Of a DNA stretch of 64,000 nucleotides, positions 7,726-15,907 are shown piece after piece. How positions within the stretch are numbered: position 1 is the stretch's first letter; each line of letters opens with the position of its first letter. Position numbers and translations under genes: made by a program. The notes beneath the pieces are model-generated. The model worked only from the letters and a program-made list of their open reading frames with translations, was not told the DNA's origin and ran no database searches. This DNA is from Microbacterium oleivorans (GTDB lineage Bacteria; Actinomycetota; Actinomycetes; Actinomycetales; Microbacteriaceae): contig NZ_MAYO01000003.1 in NCBI RefSeq assembly GCF_001691565.1, forward strand, positions 1,464,766-1,528,765, written 5' to 3'.

Positions 7726-9021
7726 TCAGGCGGTGAAGAACGCCTCCGCCACGCGCGACAGGTCGTGCAGGTCGCTCACGCCGGCGAGCTCGCGCGCGGA
7801 GTGCATCGACAGGATCGGGATGCCGACGTCCACCGTCGCGATCCCGAGCCGGGTCGCCGTGATCGGACCGATCGTCGAGCCGCACGGCACGGCGTTGTTC
7901 GAGACGAACTCCTGCGAGCCGACACCGGCGGTGTCGCACCAGCCGTGCCACGCCGCCGCGCCGGCCCCGTCGGTCGCGTAGCGCTGGTTCGCGTTGATCT
8001 TGAGGATCGGGCCCGACCCGAGACGGGGCTGGACGACCGGGTCGTGCTTTTCTGCGTAGTTCGGGTGCACCGCGTGCCCGACGTCGCTCGACACGCACCA
8101 CGAGGCGGCGAGCGCACGCAGCTGCTGCTCGCGATCGGCGCCGAGGGCGAGCTGGATGCGCTCGAGCACATCGGCCAGGAACGGGCCGGCGGCGCCCGAG
8201 CGGGTCGCGGACCCGACCTCCTCGTGGTCGAACACGGCGAGCATCGCGATGCGCTCCGCGTCGAAGCCGTCGGCTGCCCGCTCGAGGGCCACGACACCGG
8301 CGTGCACCGAGGCGAGATCGTCGAGGCGGCCCGAGGCGAAGAACACCTCGCCCTTGCCGAACACGGCGCCCCGGGCGGCGTCGGCCGTGACGACGTCGTA
8401 CCCGCGGATGCGCGAGGCGTCGACACCGGCTTCTGCGGCGAGCTCGGCGAGCAGGTCGGCGGAGTCGGCGTCGCCGAGACCCCACACAGGCTGGGTCTGG
8501 CGCTGCTTGTCGAGGGCGAGGCCGTCGTTGACCTCGCGGTCGAGGTGGATGGCGAGCTGCGGCAGCCGCAGGAGCGCGCCGGTCGCGGCGAGGACGCTCG
8601 TGCCGTCGTCGAGCACCAGGCGGCCCGCGAGACGCAGCTCGCGATCGAGCCACGAGTTCAGGAGCGGCCCGCCGTAGACCTCGACGCCCGCCTGCAACCA
8701 GCCGAGGCTGCCCGTCGTCGGGCGGGGCTTGAGTTTCAGGGCCGGGGAGTCGCTGTGCGCGCCGAAGACATGCACACCGGTCGCGGCATCCGCTGCGTCC
8801 GGGACGACCCACGCCAGCACCGCACCGTCGCGCACGACGAAGAACCGCCCCCCGGGCTGGGCGGGCCACGCGTCGCGCTCGTCGAGCTCGTGGAATCCCG
8901 CCTCGCGAACTCGACGAGCGACCTCCGCCGCGGCGTGGTAGCTCGAGGGCGAGGCGGCGACGAAGTCCGCCAGGTCGGCGGCGTGGTCGAGCGCAGCCGA
9001 GCCGGTCAGGGGCGTGGACAT
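7726..9021 (-). CDS. M18-family aspartyl aminopeptidase
   Basis: 431 residues, usual length for M18 dinuclear zinc aminopeptidases (ApeB/DNPEP), which remove N-terminal acidic residues in the cytoplasm. Metal ligands are visible in GAHSDSPALKLKP (first His), AVFDHEEVGSATRSGA (catalytic and bridging Glu), DVGHAVHPNYAEKHDP and the C-terminal ILSMHSARELAG (last His). The N terminus ADFVAASPSSYHAA matches the family. The ATG follows a weak GGAGG-containing leader. Convergent with the transglycosylase-like gene. Confidence 0.93.
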   Translation of the reverse strand: MSTPLTGSAALDHAADLADFVAASPSSYHAAAEVARRVREAGFHELDERDAWPAQPGGRFFVVRDGAVLAWVVPDAADAATGVHVFGAHSDSPALKLKPRPTTGSLGWLQAGVEVYGGPLLNSWLDRELRLAGRLVLDDGTSVLAATGALLRLPQLAIHLDREVNDGLALDKQRQTQPVWGLGDADSADLLAELAAEAGVDASRIRGYDVVTADAARGAVFGKGEVFFASGRLDDLASVHAGVVALERAADGFDAERIAMLAVFDHEEVGSATRSGAAGPFLADVLERIQLALGADREQQLRALAASWCVSSDVGHAVHPNYAEKHDPVVQPRLGSGPILKINANQRYATDGAGAAAWHGWCDTAGVGSQEFVSNNAVPCGSTIGPITATRLGIATVDVGIPILSMHSARELAGVSDLHDLSRVAEAFFTA

Positions 9022-9127
9022 GGGTGTACCTCCAGAGAAGGATGCCGGGCGGGACCCTCTGATCGTAGTTCGACCGCGTCCGCGCAACCCCGTGGCCCAC
9101 GGGCACGCGCCGCGGTAGACCGGGCGC

Positions 9128-10360
9128 ATGGCGAAGAAGGACGACGCGGTCACCCTCGAAGTCGACGGGAACGAGGTGCGGCTCTCGAGTCCCGACAAGG
9201 TGGTGTTCCCGGAGCCCGGGATCACCAAGCGCGAGCTCGCGGAGTACTACCTCGCGGTGGCTGACGGGGCCGTGCGCGGCGTCGCGGACCGGCCGATGGT
9301 GCTGAAGCGTTTCGTGAAGGGCATCGATCAGGAGGCGTTCTTCCAGAAGCGCGTCCCCGAGAATCGCCCCGACTTCGTCTCTTCTGCGACGCTCCGCTAC
9401 GCCTCGGGAACGAGTGCGGAAGAAGCAGTGATCCGGGATGCCGCGGGCCTGGTGTGGGCGGTGGGACTCGGATGCCTCGACCTCAACCCCCACCCCGTCC
9501 GCGCCGACGACCTCGATCACCCCGACGAACTGCGCATCGACCTCGACCCGATGCCCGGCGTGGAGTGGTCGCAGATCGTCGACGTCGCCTTCGTCGCGCG
9601 CGATCTGCTGACGGACGTGGGGCTCGTCGGATGGCCGAAGACGTCGGGCTCGCGCGGCATCCACATCCTCGTCCGCACCGATCGCGCGCACGACTACGCG
9701 CAGGTGCGGCTCGGGGCGCAGGCGTTCGCCCGCGAGATCGAGAACCGCGCTCCGGGTCTCGCGACGGCGCACTGGTGGAAGGAGGAACGAGGCGAGAGCG
9801 TGTTCGTCGATTTCAACCAGAACGCGAAGGACCGCACGGTTGCCTCGGCGTACTCCGTCCGTCCCCTTCCGGATGCCCGCGTCTCGATGCCGATCGAATG
9901 GGACGCGCTGCGGACGGTCCGTCCAGAGGAGTTCACGGTCCGCACGATGCCAGGTCTCTTCGCGGAGCGAGGCGACGCTCACGCAGGCATCGACGACGCT
10001 CCCGGGTCTCTCGAGAAGCTGCTGGCGCTCGCGGACGAGCTCGGCCCCGCCGAACGCGCGCCGCGCGGCGGGGACGGATCGGGACGGCGGAAGTCGACGA
10101 TGCCCCTCATCGAGATCTCCCGCGCAGCGACGAAGGACGAGGCTCTCGGCGGTCTCGACCGGTGGCGCGCGCGGCACCCCGAGGTCGCGGCGCATCTCTC
10201 CCCCGCCGACGTGATGGTGGACGGCATGCGCGGGTCGAGTTCGCTCTGGTACCGCGTCCGCGTGAACCTGCAGCACGTCCCCGACGCCGAACGCCCCACC
10301 CAGGAGCCGCTCGAAGTGGACTACGACCCGTGGACGCGCCCCGCCGCTCGCGACTCCTGA
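9128..10360 (+). CDS. LigD-type DNA polymerase/primase domain protein (stand-alone)
   Basis: 410 residues of the archaeo-eukaryotic primase family found in LigD polymerase domains. Visible motifs: LKRFVKGIDQEAFFQKRVPE at the N terminus, the metal-binding RIDLDPMPG (DxD), KTSGSRGIHILV (SxGxH nucleotide-binding motif) and ESVFVDFNQN (third Asp). LigD polymerase fills gaps during Ku-dependent end joining and prefers ribonucleotides. No ligase or phosphoesterase domain is attached and no ku gene is nearby, so this is a stand-alone form. A TAGACC box lies six bases before the ATG. Its 3' end overlaps the convergent MFS gene by 40 bases. Confidence 0.9.
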   Translation: MAKKDDAVTLEVDGNEVRLSSPDKVVFPEPGITKRELAEYYLAVADGAVRGVADRPMVLKRFVKGIDQEAFFQKRVPENRPDFVSSATLRYASGTSAEEAVIRDAAGLVWAVGLGCLDLNPHPVRADDLDHPDELRIDLDPMPGVEWSQIVDVAFVARDLLTDVGLVGWPKTSGSRGIHILVRTDRAHDYAQVRLGAQAFAREIENRAPGLATAHWWKEERGESVFVDFNQNAKDRTVASAYSVRPLPDARVSMPIEWDALRTVRPEEFTVRTMPGLFAERGDAHAGIDDAPGSLEKLLALADELGPAERAPRGGDGSGRRKSTMPLIEISRAATKDEALGGLDRWRARHPEVAAHLSPADVMVDGMRGSSSLWYRVRVNLQHVPDAERPTQEPLEVDYDPWTRPAARDS

Positions 10361-11937
10361 GCCTCGTCATCACGGCGCCGGCCGGCTCCGAGGGCGAACG
10401 TCGCACCCAGACCGATCACGAGGAAGCCCGCCGCCGTCAGAGCGGATGCGCGGGTGCCGTCGGAGAAGGCGGTGCGCGCGGCATCCGCGACCTGTGCCTG
10501 CGAGGGGTCCGCTTCGAGACCGGCGATGGCTGCTCCCGCGGAGTCGACGACGGCGGTGACCACCTTGTCCGCGGCGGCGGACGGGACGCTGGCATCGTCG
10601 AGGGACGCCGCCAGCACACCGCCGGTGGTGGTGAACAGCACCGTCCCGAGGATCGCTACGCCGAGTGCCGAGCCGACCTGGCGAGCGGTGGACTGCATGC
10701 CCGAGCCCTGCCCGGACTTCTCGACGGGGACGTCCTGCAGGATGACACCCGTGAGCTGCGCGGTCGCGAGCCCCACGCCGAACCCGTACACGGCGAGCGC
10801 GGGGATGAGCCAGCCCCAGGCGGCATCCGGTCCGATGATGAACCCGGCCCAGGCGATGCCGATGATCTCGGCCAGGATGCCGACGCGTACCACCACGACT
10901 GCGGGCACCTTCCCGCTGGATGCGCCCGCGGCGCCGCTGGCGACGAACGATCCGCCGGCGAGCGCGAGAAGCAAGAGACCCACCTGGAGCGCGTCGAAGC
11001 CGAGGACGAACTGCAGCCAGAGAGGCAGCGCGAGAATCAGGCCGAACTCGCCGAGCGAGACGACGAGGGCGGCTATGTTGCCGTTCCGGAACGACGAGAT
11101 GCTCAGCAGCGAGAAGTCGATGAACGGATCCTGGCCCCGGCGACCGCGACGCAGGCCCCACCAGACGAACAGCACGAGCGCGACGAGGGTGATCCCGAAG
11201 GCGAAGGGAATGGGCGAGACGGAGAGCGGCCACTCCCAGCCGCCGATCGTGAGCCCGTCCTCCGCGGTCCACCAGCCGAACGTCCGCCCCTCGATCAGAC
11301 CGAAGACGAGCGAGCCGAACATGATGACGGACAGCAGCGCGCCCACCCCGTCGATCGACCGCTTCCGGCTCTCGCGCGATTCGGCGACCGTCAGGAGCAC
11401 GCCGATCACGATGATGATGCCGAGGGGGATGTTGATCCCGAAGGCCCAGCGCCATGAGAACGCCGTCGTCAACCAGCCGCCGAGGAGCGGGCCGACCGCG
11501 GCCATGCCGCCGATGGTCGAGCCCCAGACGGCGAACGCGATACCGCGCTCGCGGCCGCGGAACGTGGAGTTGATGAGCGAGAGCGTCGTCGGTAGGATCA
11601 TCGCCCCGCCGACGCCCTGCACGAAGCGGGCGAGGATCAGCAGCTCACCCGTCGGCGCGAAGCTCGCCAGCACCGAGGAGGCGGCGAAGATCGATACGCC
11701 GAGAAGCATGATCCGCCGCCGCCCGAAGCGGTCCGCGAAGGCACCGAAGAGCAGCAGGAGCGAGGCGAAGACGAGGGTGTAGACCTCCTGCACCCACTGG
11801 ACTTCGGTCGAGCTGATCTCCAGCTCTTCGACGATGGACGGGACCGCCACGTTGACGATGGTCGAGTCGACGATGATGAGCGACACCGCGACGCTGATGA
11901 AGACCAGACCCAGCCACCGACGGGAATCCTTCGCCAT
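10321..11937 (-). CDS. MFS drug:H+ antiporter, DHA2 (EmrB/QacA) family
   Basis: 538 residues with about fourteen transmembrane helices. The family motifs are visible: TEVQWVQEVYTLVFASLLLLFGAFADRFGRRR-type motif A in the first third (split here as LLFGAFADRFGRRRIMLLG), LARFVQGVGGAMILPTTLSL (motif B) and AVGPLLGGWL (motif C). Expected to export lipophilic compounds across the inner membrane. The long C-terminal loop before the last helix (around ALTAAGFLVIGLG) is normal for the family. ATG with GCGAGG upstream. No regulator is adjacent. Confidence 0.9.
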   Translation of the reverse strand: MAKDSRRWLGLVFISVAVSLIIVDSTIVNVAVPSIVEELEISSTEVQWVQEVYTLVFASLLLLFGAFADRFGRRRIMLLGVSIFAASSVLASFAPTGELLILARFVQGVGGAMILPTTLSLINSTFRGRERGIAFAVWGSTIGGMAAVGPLLGGWLTTAFSWRWAFGINIPLGIIIVIGVLLTVAESRESRKRSIDGVGALLSVIMFGSLVFGLIEGRTFGWWTAEDGLTIGGWEWPLSVSPIPFAFGITLVALVLFVWWGLRRGRRGQDPFIDFSLLSISSFRNGNIAALVVSLGEFGLILALPLWLQFVLGFDALQVGLLLLALAGGSFVASGAAGASSGKVPAVVVVRVGILAEIIGIAWAGFIIGPDAAWGWLIPALAVYGFGVGLATAQLTGVILQDVPVEKSGQGSGMQSTARQVGSALGVAILGTVLFTTTGGVLAASLDDASVPSAAADKVVTAVVDSAGAAIAGLEADPSQAQVADAARTAFSDGTRASALTAAGFLVIGLGATFALGAGRRRDDEAQESRAAGRVHGS

Positions 11938-12004
11938 GAGATTTACCTCGCTTTTCTAGCAATCCGACAGCGATAGTACTCCTCCGACGACGGGGTGCAA
12001 CCCG

Positions 12005-12499
12005 TCAGATGCTGCGGAGTTCGACAGTGCGGATGCCGCCGTCCGCCACCTCGACCACCATCAGCGTGTGATCGGGCTGCCGCCTGCGGTCCGTGGGCGA
12101 TCCTGGATTCAGCAGACGCATCCCGCTCATCGCGGTCGTGTCCCAGGGGATGTGGCTGTGGCCGAACACGAGCAGGTCGGTCTCAGGGAAGGCGGCATCC
12201 ATCCGCTCCTCGCGGCGCTGCTTCTGACCGGTCTCGTGCACGACCGCGATGCGGACTCCCTCGACCTCGCGCCGGGCCACCTCCGGCAGGACCGACCGCA
12301 GATCCTCGCCGTCGTTGTTCCCGTACACCCCGAGGACGTCGCCGTGCTGCTGCAGGTCCGCGAGGACGGATGCCGCGACCCAGTCCCCCGCATGGATGGT
12401 GAGGTCGGCGGCATCCGCTTCGCGCCGGACCGCATCCGGCAGGGTCCGCGCACGGCCCGGGATGTGCGTGTCGGAGATCAGCAGCAGTCGCGTGGTCAC
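12005..12499 (-). CDS. YfcE/MJ0936-type metallophosphoesterase
   Basis: 164-residue calcineurin-fold phosphodiesterase. All metal motifs are present: LLISDTHIPGR (DxH), HAGDW, VYGNNDGEDL (GNxD), VVHE and VFGHSHIPW (GHxH). Members hydrolyse phosphodiesters with Mn2+; the physiological substrate is unknown. It starts at GTG with TACCCT six bases upstream, a leaderless arrangement. It stands alone between the MFS pump and a divergent small acidic protein. Confidence 0.88.
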   Translation of the reverse strand: MTTRLLLISDTHIPGRARTLPDAVRREADAADLTIHAGDWVAASVLADLQQHGDVLGVYGNNDGEDLRSVLPEVARREVEGVRIAVVHETGQKQRREERMDAAFPETDLLVFGHSHIPWDTTAMSGMRLLNPGSPTDRRRQPDHTLMVVEVADGGIRTVELRSI

Positions 12500-12629
12500 C
12501 GCGGCAGGGTAGCCCAGCCGGGCCCGGGGCGACAGCCCGTGCGCGAGGTGGACCGACGGAGCGAAAGTGGATGTCCATCACCTGGCGCCCCGTGACCCCC
12601 GGGCGCAGCCATCCGACGGAAGGAACCCC

Positions 12630-12890
12630 ATGAGCACTCCCGATCAGCCCGCCGACGACGGCATCCGCCTCGACCCGAGCGACGCCCCCACCGAAGACAC
12701 CACCGTCGGTGACACCGAAGCGGCCGATGCCGAGTTCGAGGGCCGTCTGCCCGACGACATCGAGACCCCGGCGGACCCCGGTGAGACGTATGCCGATTCG
12801 GGCATCCAGCCCGAGTCCCAGGGCGAAGACCCTGTGATCGTGGAGCTCGGTGAGGAGGGCGAGGGCGACCTCTCCCCCATCGACGTCTGA
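12630..12890 (+). CDS. Small acidic protein of unknown function
   Basis: 86 residues, strongly acidic (many Asp, Glu) and with few hydrophobic residues, so probably disordered: PADDGIRLDPSDAPTEDT at the start and GEEGEGDLSPIDV at the end. A clear Shine-Dalgarno sequence (GGAAGGA) precedes the ATG, and composition is normal for local coding DNA, which supports it as a real gene. I do not recognise a family. It precedes the TetR gene by 25 bases and may share its transcript. Confidence 0.7.
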   Translation: MSTPDQPADDGIRLDPSDAPTEDTTVGDTEAADAEFEGRLPDDIETPADPGETYADSGIQPESQGEDPVIVELGEEGEGDLSPIDV

Positions 12891-12915
12891 TCTCCCGTCG
12901 GCATCGTGCCCGCCG

Positions 12916-13605
12916 ATGCAAGGGATCGGGAGTGACACGCCGCCCATCGACTCGGTGAGGCGGCGTGCCGCGTTCGATCCCGTGCGTCCGCCGACGGATC
13001 AGGATGCCGGGCTTCCGGCGCCGCTGACCCGCGGCGCGCAGAAGGTGCTTGCCGCAGCGAGCCGGCTCTTCTACGAGCGTGGTATCGCCTCTGTCGGTGT
13101 CGATGCGATCGCCGAGCATTCCGGCGTCACCAAGCGCACCCTCTACGACCGGTTCGGGTCGAAGGACGCACTCGTGCTCGCGTATCTCCGCGAGCGGGAT
13201 GCCGCGTGGTCGGCACGGTGGGAAAGACGCATCATGTCCTCCCCCGGGCCGCGGACCCTGACGGTCTTCGACTCCTACGCCCACGACGTAGACCCGGTCG
13301 GCCACGGCTGCGCGTTCCTCAACGCGGCCGCGGAGCTGCCGCCTGACCACGCCGGGTGGAGCGTCATCCGCGACCACAAGGCCAGGGTCGCGCACCGCGT
13401 CGGCGAGCTGGTGGCCGAAGATCTCGGCGAGGATACCCCCGAGATCGCGGGGACGATCTTCCTCATGCTCGAGGGCGCCATCGCGCATCAGCGCGTGGAC
13501 GGTGATTCCCGCCGACTCGCCGACGCGCGCCGGCTCGCCGATACGCTCCTGACCAGCCACCGGTGGCACCGTTCCCGATCGATCTGTGACAGATTCGGTC
13601 CATGA
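12916..13605 (+). CDS. TetR/AcrR-family transcriptional regulator
   Basis: 229 residues from the chosen ATG. The DNA-binding domain is KVLAAASRLFYERGIASVGVDAIAEHSGVTKRTLYDRFGSKDALV, seen in two parts as AASRLFYERGIASVGVDAIA and SGVTKRTLYDRFGSKDAL. The C-terminal half carries HGCAFLNAAAELPPDH, typical of the TetR_C group near AcrR. About 40 residues before the helix-turn-helix are poorly conserved, so a GTG 39 bases downstream is an alternative start. Its stop overlaps the ATG of the next gene as ATGA, suggesting the membrane protein is its target or partner. Confidence 0.85.
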   Translation: MQGIGSDTPPIDSVRRRAAFDPVRPPTDQDAGLPAPLTRGAQKVLAAASRLFYERGIASVGVDAIAEHSGVTKRTLYDRFGSKDALVLAYLRERDAAWSARWERRIMSSPGPRTLTVFDSYAHDVDPVGHGCAFLNAAAELPPDHAGWSVIRDHKARVAHRVGELVAEDLGEDTPEIAGTIFLMLEGAIAHQRVDGDSRRLADARRLADTLLTSHRWHRSRSICDRFGP

Positions 13606-14111
13606 TGGCCAGAGCCGGACGCCGAGTCCCTTTCTCATTCGTCGATGTCACCGTTCACACCCTCACGACGTGGGCTCTCGCATCGATCCTCGTGAGCGCC
13701 TACTGGGTCGTGGAGTTCACGGCTAACGGCAGCGGAGGTGACTACCTCGGGGCGTTCATCACCGCCAGCATCCTCGCTGTGTTCGTCTTCACGTGGTTCG
13801 GGTCTCCACTGGCCTGGCTGACGGGGCGTGCCCTGCGCTCCGTCACGGCGAGATGGGTGCACGTCGCCGTGTTCTGGGCGCTGGGCGCACTCGCGTCCGT
13901 GCCCGTGATGTGGCTCATGATCCCGTGGACCGGGCTCGACGGCGAGCCGCATCTCGGGCCTCGGATAGTGGGAGCGGCCGCACTCTGCGGCGCATTCGCT
14001 GCGGCAGGGCGCGCACTGGCGTTCACCGCTCGCGCACGCCGCGAGCGGCGGCCACCGCGCCCCGCTGACCCGGAGGATGTGCTCCTCGACGCTCAGGAGT
14101 CGGGCCGCTGA
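13602..14111 (+). CDS. Small four-helix membrane protein
   Basis: 169 residues with about four hydrophobic segments (TLTTWALASILVSAYWVV, LGAFITASILAVFVFTWFG, WVHVAVFWALGALASVPVMW, IVGAAALCGAFAAAGRALAF) and an Arg-rich C-terminal tail facing the cytoplasm. I do not recognise a family. Start overlaps the TetR stop; two consecutive Met codons are possible starts. Expression is probably coupled to the TetR gene. Confidence 0.75.
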   Translation: MMARAGRRVPFSFVDVTVHTLTTWALASILVSAYWVVEFTANGSGGDYLGAFITASILAVFVFTWFGSPLAWLTGRALRSVTARWVHVAVFWALGALASVPVMWLMIPWTGLDGEPHLGPRIVGAAALCGAFAAAGRALAFTARARRERRPPRPADPEDVLLDAQESGR

Positions 14112-14145
14112 CCTTCGCCCGTCCGCCCCGGCGAGCGGAAATAGA

Positions 14146-14175
14146 CAAAACCCCCGGGTGGAGCCGGGGGTTTTG
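14146..14175. terminator. Bidirectional rho-independent terminator
   Basis: CAAAACCCCCGG pairs perfectly with CCGGGGGTTTTG around a six-base loop. Runs of A and T on opposite sides let it act on both strands: for the membrane-protein gene reading right and the tRNA pair reading left. Confidence 0.85.
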
Positions 14176-14177
14176 CG

Positions 14178-14251
14178 TAGCGGGAGCGGGGCTTGAACCC
14201 GCGACCTCACGATTATGAGTCGTGCGCTCTGACCAGCTGAGCTACCCCGCC
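14178..14251 (-). tRNA. tRNA-Met(CAT), elongator type
   Basis: 74 nt cloverleaf reading GGCGGGGTAGCTCAG at the 5' end, anticodon stem CACGA/TCGTG around the loop CTCATAA (anticodon CAT) and T-arm GCGGGTTCAAGCCCCGC. Paired first position G with discriminator A excludes the initiator form, and the arm sequences match the elongator tRNA-Met of related actinobacteria rather than tRNA-Ile2. No encoded CCA. Confidence 0.93.
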
Positions 14252-14275
14252 GTGGCGCATCTGAAGGATGCTGCG

Positions 14276-14347
14276 AGCCCCGAGTCAGGATTGAACTGAC
14301 GACCCCTTCCTTACCATGGAAGTGCTCTGCCACTGAGCTATCGGGGC
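14276..14347 (-). tRNA. tRNA-Thr(GGT)
   Basis: 72 nt cloverleaf: GCCCCGA acceptor strand pairing with TCGGGGC, anticodon stem CTTCC/GGAAG around ATGGTAA (anticodon GGT) and T-arm with GTTCAATCC. It is transcribed ahead of tRNA-Met, 24 bases apart, so both probably come from one transcript ending at the hairpin downstream. Confidence 0.95.
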
Positions 14348-14411
14348 GTGCTGCCCGCAAGCGGGCAACTAGAAGAGGATACCAGAGTCGCGGCATCCCT
14401 CTGTAACCGGG

Positions 14412-15824
14412 TCAGCCTCGCGTGTGCTCCTTCAGCCACGGAAGCGGATCGATGCGCGTGGTGCCGCCGATCAGCACCTCGAGGTGCAGGTGGGGGCCGG
14501 TGGACTTGCCGGTACTGCCGACCTGTCCGATGACCTGGCCGGCCTTCACGGTCTCGCCGGGCGAGACGCGAAGGGACCCGTACTCCATGTGCCCGTAACG
14601 GGTCGACACGAGCTGACCGTCGATGATGTGGTCGATGACGACGGTCACACCGTAGTCGCCGCCGGCCTCGGTCGCGATGCGGACCGTTCCCGCGGCGACC
14701 GCGTGGATCTCGGCTCCCCGGCCGGGGGTGAAGTCGGTGCCGTGGTGGGCGCGCGAGAACTTCGAGAGGTAGGACGTCGAACCGAACTGCGCCGAGATGG
14801 GCACGCCGACGGGGAAGGGCCACTGCACGGCTGCCGTCGCGTCGTTCACCCAGGTGCCCGCGAACTTGGTGACACCGGAGTCGGCGGCGACGTCGGCCAT
14901 CGACTCGATGTCGTACTCGTCGGATCGGGCGAGATCCTTGGCCGCCGTGGCAGAGCCCGCGACGTACGCCTGGATCTCGGGGGCATCGACGTCGGTCGCA
15001 TCGCTGGCGAGCGTCATGTCGCCGCGAACCTCCTGGCCGAACGCGCCGACCGCGGCGACGGGCGTGGTGGTACCGATCGCGAGAAGGCCCACCACGCCGA
15101 CGACGCTGACCGAGAAGGATGCCGCGGCGACACGCTTGAACATGACCCGGCCGCGGCGGGGTCGAGCGGGCTGGTCGGCCATGCGCACCCGGGTCGTGGG
15201 CTTCGGCTGCTCGTCGGCCTCCGCCGCCGCTCGGGCGACCTGGATCGGGGTCTCGCCGGTGAAGGAGAACACCTTGGCGGCGAGCTCGAACTCGTCGATG
15301 CTCGACGTCGCGTCGTGAGCGGACGAGTGAACAGAATCCGCGGCCGGGAGGACGATGGTCTCGTCGAGGAACTCCCGCACGGGAACCTCGGGGACCGGGA
15401 CCGCGGGGGCGGCCGGCCGGGACGATCGGCGACGCCGCGGAAGAGCGGCTGCAGCTGCCTCTGCGACGACGGATTCAGCGATCGACGCCCGCACTTTGGT
15501 CGCCTCCGGCTCGACAGCGACGGATGAGGCGAAGACAGGTCCCGAGAGGGCCGGCTCTGCCGCGCCGGCGTCGACGACGGAAGAAGCGTCGCGCGAGCGG
15601 CGACGGCGCAGGATGGGAGCCTCTGCCGCGTGAACTGTCGCGGCGGCCTCGCCTGCGACGCCGGACCCGTCAGCCTGTCGCCGGTACTCCGCGCGGGTCA
15701 ACGGCGCGGAGCCGGACACAGCGGGTCGCCGGCTGCGACGCGCTGCGGGCGCGTCAGTCGGGGTGGCATCGAAAGTCAAACGTGCGGGCTCTCGCGTAGA
15801 GCGGCCGGGGGCCGCGGGCTTCAG
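14412..15824 (-). CDS. M23-family (LytM/lysostaphin-type) peptidase with internal membrane anchor
   Basis: About 470 residues. A long, low-complexity cytoplasmic N-terminal region (about 230 residues, rich in Ala, Arg and Pro) precedes one membrane segment (SFSVSVVGVVGLLAIG) near residues 235-255. The outside part ends in an M23 domain with HHGTD near residue 360 and GPHLHLEV near 446, the zinc ligands HxxxD and HxH; it should cleave peptide cross-bridges or help septal hydrolysis. The start is uncertain: CTG has GGAGGAG eight bases upstream; TTG at 15779 and GTG at 15911 are alternatives. An MtrA-like repeat lies upstream. Confidence 0.85.
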   Translation of the reverse strand: MKPAAPGRSTREPARLTFDATPTDAPAARRSRRPAVSGSAPLTRAEYRRQADGSGVAGEAAATVHAAEAPILRRRRSRDASSVVDAGAAEPALSGPVFASSVAVEPEATKVRASIAESVVAEAAAAALPRRRRSSRPAAPAVPVPEVPVREFLDETIVLPAADSVHSSAHDATSSIDEFELAAKVFSFTGETPIQVARAAAEADEQPKPTTRVRMADQPARPRRGRVMFKRVAAASFSVSVVGVVGLLAIGTTTPVAAVGAFGQEVRGDMTLASDATDVDAPEIQAYVAGSATAAKDLARSDEYDIESMADVAADSGVTKFAGTWVNDATAAVQWPFPVGVPISAQFGSTSYLSKFSRAHHGTDFTPGRGAEIHAVAAGTVRIATEAGGDYGVTVVIDHIIDGQLVSTRYGHMEYGSLRVSPGETVKAGQVIGQVGSTGKSTGPHLHLEVLIGGTTRIDPLPWLKEHTRG

Positions 15825-15854
15825 GGGTCGATCTCCTCCGCTCGGGCAGCGAAG

Positions 15855-15871
15855 GTAACGATCAGATAAAC
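15855..15871. promoter_or_regulatory. MtrA-like direct repeat near the M23 peptidase start
   Basis: GTAACG and ATAAAC are separated by five bases, the same 11-bp period as the element at 6477. It lies about 30 bases upstream of the proposed M23 start, on the opposite strand, in an A/T-richer tract that does not look coding. Confidence 0.3.
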
Positions 15872-15907
15872 ACGCTACACGACGGAGGCTGAGAATGGGG
15901 TCCCTGT

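Noticed and set aside
9454-11457. A 667-codon plus-strand frame across the LigD-like and MFS genes
   Set aside because: Arg/Gly/Asp-rich low-complexity product in the shadow of two clearly conserved genes; a GC-skew artefact.
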